Source of the DNA: an uncultured Bacilli bacterium
Lineage (GTDB): Bacteria; Bacillota_I; Bacilli_A; RF39; UBA660
NCBI GenBank assembly: GCA_934177995.1
Contig: CAKPPW010000040.1
Location: 1 to 6,929, forward strand
Direction: 5' to 3'
DNA: 6,929 bases
Of this stretch, positions 5,076-6,929 are shown one piece after another. Under the pieces are notes generated by a model. That model made no database searches and was not told the DNA's origin. It saw only the letters and a program-made list of their open reading frames with translations. A program made the translations under genes and the position numbers. How positions within the stretch are numbered: position 1 is the stretch's first letter; each line of letters starts with the position of its first letter.

Positions 5076-5275
5076 CGGTATATGAGTGGTAATTAGATTG
5101 GGAGCATATTATAAAAAATAGTATTATATAGCCAAATATAAATGCTCTAATTTATGAATAACAGTTATATAAAAAGTGAGTTTATAGTTAAGAAGATATT
5201 GCAATTATAACTACGAAAGTGATGATGAAAGCACAAAAGTATAGTATAATTAGCAATAAAAGAGGAGAAACTATT
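5076..5275 (+). promoter_or_regulatory. rhuM leader region with candidate promoter, inverted repeat and ribosome binding site
   Basis: TTGGGA at 5098-5103 and TATTAT at 5122-5127 are 18 bases apart and make a plausible SigA promoter. GAGCAT at 5102-5107 and ATGCTC at 5142-5147 form an inverted repeat around that -10, which could be an operator or a leader hairpin. A second perfect TATAAT at 5245-5250 has no -35. AGAGGAG at 5261-5267 is 8 bases before ATG 5276 and defines the start of translation. Confidence 0.4.
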
Positions 5276-6304
5276 ATGAAAAATTTACAAATTAGAAATT
5301 CTACAGCTGAGTTTTTAATATTTACAAAGCAAAATAAAGAAAAAACTATTGAGGTTATAGTTGATGATGAATCTGTATGGTTAAGTCAAAAATTAATGGC
5401 CGAACTATTTGGAACTACTAGAAATAACATTACTATGCATTTAAAAGATATTTATGGCAATAAAGAACTAAACGAAACAGCAACTAGTAAGGATTTCTTA
5501 CTAGTTCAAAAAGAAGGACAAAGAGAGGTAAAAAGAAATACAAAATATTATAATTTAGATGTTATTATTGCAGTTGGTTTTAAAGTTAATAGTCAAAGAG
5601 CAATAGATTTTAGATTATGGGCTATTAATGTACTAAAGCAATATTCTGTTAAGGGGTATGTACTAGATAAAGAAAGACTTAAAAATGGTTCTTTTCTAGA
5701 TGAAAATTATTTTGATGAATTATTGCAAGAAATTAGGGAAATAAGAATTAGTGAGAGAAACTTTTATCAGAAAATTACTGACATATATTCTACTAGTTTG
5801 GACTATAATTCTAAGTCACCAATAACACAAGAATTTTTTAAAACAGTTCAAAATAAGATGCATTATGCAACTCATGGAAATACAGCAGCAGAGGTTATTG
5901 TTGAACGTGCAAATCACGAGAAAGAACATATGGGCTTAACGAATTGGAAAAACTCACCTAATGGTAAAATAATGGTAAGTGATGTTGTTATTGCTAAAAA
6001 TTACTTAACAAAGAATGAACTTAAATCACTAGAGAGAATAGTTACAATGTATTTAGATTATGCTGAAGATCAAGCGGAAAGACATATTCCAATGACCATG
6101 GAAGACTGGAAAAATAGACTTGATATATTTTTACAGTTTAACGAGCGAGATATATTAGATAATCCAGGAAAAGTTTCTCATAAAGTAGCTGAAAGTTTTG
6201 CACTATCGGAATTTGAAAAATATAGGGTAGTTCAAGATAAACTATTTGAATCTGATTTTGATAAATTTTTATTAGATATGAAAAAAGAAGATTGTATCAA
6301 ATAA
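5276..6304 (+). CDS. rhuM: RhuM family protein
   Basis: The 342-residue product matches the virulence RhuM family (PF13310), first named from a Salmonella pathogenicity island and found widely on mobile elements; its biochemical role is not known. Residues 22-60 contain VWLSQKLMAELFGTTRNNITMH, a winged-helix/HTH-like segment, followed by YYNLDVIIAVGFKVNSQRAIDFRLWA (about 91-116), an arrangement shared with phage antirepressor-like N-domains. The conserved C-terminal half includes EFFKTVQNKMHYATHGNTAAE (186-206), ERANHEKEHMGLTNWK (210-225), DVVIAKNYL and EDQAERHIPMTMEDW (264-278). Length is full and no defect is seen. ATG 5276 is chosen because AGAGGAG lies 8 bases upstream; an ATG at 5219 would add 19 residues without a ribosome binding site. 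The gene stands alone between two 84-base direct repeats. Confidence 0.88.
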   Translation: MKNLQIRNSTAEFLIFTKQNKEKTIEVIVDDESVWLSQKLMAELFGTTRNNITMHLKDIYGNKELNETATSKDFLLVQKEGQREVKRNTKYYNLDVIIAVGFKVNSQRAIDFRLWAINVLKQYSVKGYVLDKERLKNGSFLDENYFDELLQEIREIRISERNFYQKITDIYSTSLDYNSKSPITQEFFKTVQNKMHYATHGNTAAEVIVERANHEKEHMGLTNWKNSPNGKIMVSDVVIAKNYLTKNELKSLERIVTMYLDYAEDQAERHIPMTMEDWKNRLDIFLQFNERDILDNPGKVSHKVAESFALSEFEKYRVVQDKLFESDFDKFLLDMKKEDCIK

Positions 6305-6348
6305 GGATGTCAAAAACACAAGTATATTATTTGGAAATTAAATTATTT

Positions 6349-6431
6349 ATTAGTATGTGATATCTTAAAAAATAATTATTTAATTAAAAACTATTTTCAA
6401 AATTTATTAAATATATTATAAGTTAGATGTG
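6349..6431 (+). repeat. Direct repeat, copy 2 (83 bases), downstream of rhuM
   Basis: This is the same sequence and orientation as 4992-5075, with the last 55 bases (6377-6431) identical. It starts 45 bases after the rhuM stop. The distance between copies is about 1,356 bases, almost exactly one gene unit. Sequence before and after the two copies is unrelated, so the match ends sharply at both sides. Confidence 0.92.
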
Positions 6432-6459
6432 GAAATAAAGAAAAATAGTCATAATTGAT

Positions 6460-6496
6460 TTTTTCTAGGAAAAATGTTGTGATTTTCCTAGAAAAA
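6460..6496. repeat. Perfect 14-bp inverted repeat (hairpin without T-tract)
   Basis: TTTTTCTAGGAAAA at 6460-6473 is the exact reverse complement of TTTTCCTAGAAAAA at 6483-6496, with a 9-base loop ATGTTGTGA. No T-run follows on either strand, so it is not a standard terminator unless the U-rich arm itself plays that part. It could be a transcript-end stabiliser, a protein-binding palindrome or the end of a small mobile element. Confidence 0.75.
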
Positions 6497-6523
6497 GCAA
6501 ATAGCTAATAAAAATAGAACAAG

Positions 6524-6573
6524 CACTATTTTAGTAATTCTCGGCAAAATAGTGACTTTTGACGAGAATTACT
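6524..6573. repeat. Interleaved inverted repeats (pseudoknot-like A-B-A'-B') upstream of the AbiEi relic
   Basis: CACTATTTT at 6524-6532 is complementary to AAAATAGTG at 6546-6554 (9 bp). AGTAATTCTCG at 6533-6543 is complementary to CGAGAATTACT at 6563-6573 (11 bp). The order is A-B-A'-B' with 0, 2 and 8 bases between arms. As RNA this is a pseudoknot order or two competing hairpins; with no base between A and B, both stems are unlikely to form completely at once. As DNA it is two overlapping palindromes 25 bases before the AbiEi-like start. It contains the TTTAGTAATTCTCGGCAAAA motif shared with 1364-1383. Confidence 0.7.
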
Positions 6574-6597
6574 TTGAAATTGTCCTAGGTTATGAGA

Positions 6598-6833
6598 ATG
6601 TTATATAGTTACAAAGAGACAATTACTAAATATAAGAGTAATTATAGGCTTAAAAAGACAGTTGCAAATAAAGAAATATTTGAAATTGAGCTGGATTGTA
6701 TTCAGAACAAGAATTTGTTAATTATCTGTTATTTATCAATGTGAAATATCATGATGCAGTATTTGCTTCTGATAGTGGATATTATTATCATAATTTAATT
6801 GACCTTGTTCCACAAGAGTATTATTCAGGTTAA
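6598..6833 (+). pseudogene. Broken AbiEi-like antitoxin gene (type IV toxin-antitoxin)
   Basis: Reading from ATG 6598 gives 31 codons, MLYSYKETITKYKSNYRLKK and on to KEIFEIE (GAG at 6688-6690). The frame must then shift: only two bases (CT, 6691-6692) stand where a codon is expected, and the next frame runs from 6693 as GLYSEQEFVNYLLF, then VKYHDAVFASDSGYYYHNL, then DLVPQEYYSG to TAA 6831-6833. Joined, this follows the AbiEi N-terminal pattern: a Y-K-E-x6-Y start, a winged-helix stretch, F-x-I-E-x-G-x-Y-S, then a hydrophobic stretch, D-S-x-Y-Y-x-x-L-x-D, P-x-x-Y-Y. The TAA falls where family members continue (RHE follows in frame), and another stop comes six codons later. AbiEi normally represses its operon and neutralises the AbiEii nucleotidyltransferase toxin; no such toxin gene is visible. 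Assignment rests on recalled family patterns. Confidence 0.55.
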
Positions 6834-6863
6834 AGACATGAAATGATCATTTAATTTTGAGTT

Positions 6864-6875
6864 TCGGTAAAAATA
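6864..6875 (+). repeat. Third copy of the TCGGTAAAAATA core motif
   Basis: These 12 bases are identical to 1375-1386 and match the core at 6541-6551 apart from one T/C difference and one missing A. All three are in the same orientation. This copy lies just after the AbiEi relic and just before the last hairpin; the flanking inverted-repeat arms of the other two copies are absent here. Confidence 0.5.
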
Positions 6876-6879
6876 ATTC

Positions 6880-6924
6880 TTGACATAAAAAAGTGAATAT
6901 GTATTTCTACAAATTCACTTTTTT
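6880..6924. terminator. Symmetrical terminator-like hairpin at the window end, with an adjoining TTGACA
   Basis: AAAAAAGTGAAT at 6887-6898 is the exact reverse complement of ATTCACTTTTTT at 6913-6924, with a 14-base loop. The A6/T6 ends provide a U-tract on both strands, so it can terminate transcription from either side. TTGACA at 6880-6885 abuts it, with TATTTC 16 bases on; that -10 is poor, so an outward promoter toward the next gene is only a possibility. Confidence 0.6.
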
Positions 6925-6929
6925 GCTCT

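Noticed and set aside
5219..5275. ATG start adding 19 residues to RhuM
   Set aside because: No Shine-Dalgarno precedes it, while AGAGGAG sits 8 bases before ATG 5276. The added residues are unlike the family N-terminus.
4992..6431. Integron-type gene cassette with attC sites, or an insertion sequence
   Set aside because: attC sites are imperfect inverted repeats and none is evident here. No integrase or transposase lies between the repeats, and the flanking repeats are direct and long, unlike IS terminal inverted repeats.
1..6929. Mycoplasma-type code with TGA as tryptophan
   Set aside because: All intact frames use TGG for tryptophan and none contains an internal TGA. The TGA met in the AbiEi relic is out of frame because of the one-base deletion.
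1..6929. CRISPR array, tRNA or rRNA genes
   Set aside because: No regularly spaced short repeats, cloverleaf-like arms with a T-loop, or rRNA-like blocks were seen on either strand.

Overview
The window is very AT-rich and reads with the standard bacterial code: tryptophan is TGG and no frame needs TGA to be read through. Gene content (RNA polymerase omega subunit, a long Firmicutes-type RecX, a PrsA-type lipoprotein foldase, a CmpB-like membrane protein, YjcZ-like tiny membrane proteins) and strong AGGAGG-type ribosome binding sites point to a low-GC Firmicutes genome. It is plausibly an uncultured gut Bacilli or Erysipelotrichia-like lineage, but the exact taxon cannot be set from this sequence.

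Positions 1-2400, plus strand: the 3' end of a thioredoxin-fold protein with its own terminator; rpoZ; recX, closed by a terminator; a 260-base intergenic stretch with overlapping inverted repeats; and a PD-(D/E)XK nuclease/transposase-family gene. A palindromic, bidirectional terminator separates that gene from the convergent prsA-like gene (2449-3462, minus strand). prsA starts at a GTG behind a strong Shine-Dalgarno. Divergent from it, a near-consensus promoter drives a GNAT acetyltransferase gene.

Positions 4100-4440 hold two genes of 26 and 42 codons, 20 bases apart, each with an excellent ribosome binding site, sharing a strong terminator. Both encode a short polar head plus one hydrophobic helix, as in the YjcZ family linked to sporulation in Bacillus. 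A sequence resembling a mother-cell sigma (SigK/SigE) promoter lies just upstream. A five-helix CmpB-like membrane protein follows.

Positions 4992-6929 look like an accessory region. A complete rhuM-family gene is bracketed by two direct repeats of about 84 bases. Past the second copy come a 14-bp perfect hairpin, a pair of interleaved inverted repeats (A-B-A'-B'), and a broken gene that reads as an AbiEi-type (type IV toxin-antitoxin) antitoxin with a one-base deletion and premature stops. The window ends in a symmetrical terminator-like hairpin. A sequence of about 20 bases is shared between the intergenic element before the PD-(D/E)XK gene and the one before the AbiEi relic, and its 12-base core recurs after the relic. 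This suggests a dispersed element associated with accessory genes. Housekeeping and accessory genes are thus interleaved, and the best candidates for undescribed biology are the repeat-bounded rhuM unit, the shared palindromic element and the tiny membrane-protein operon.
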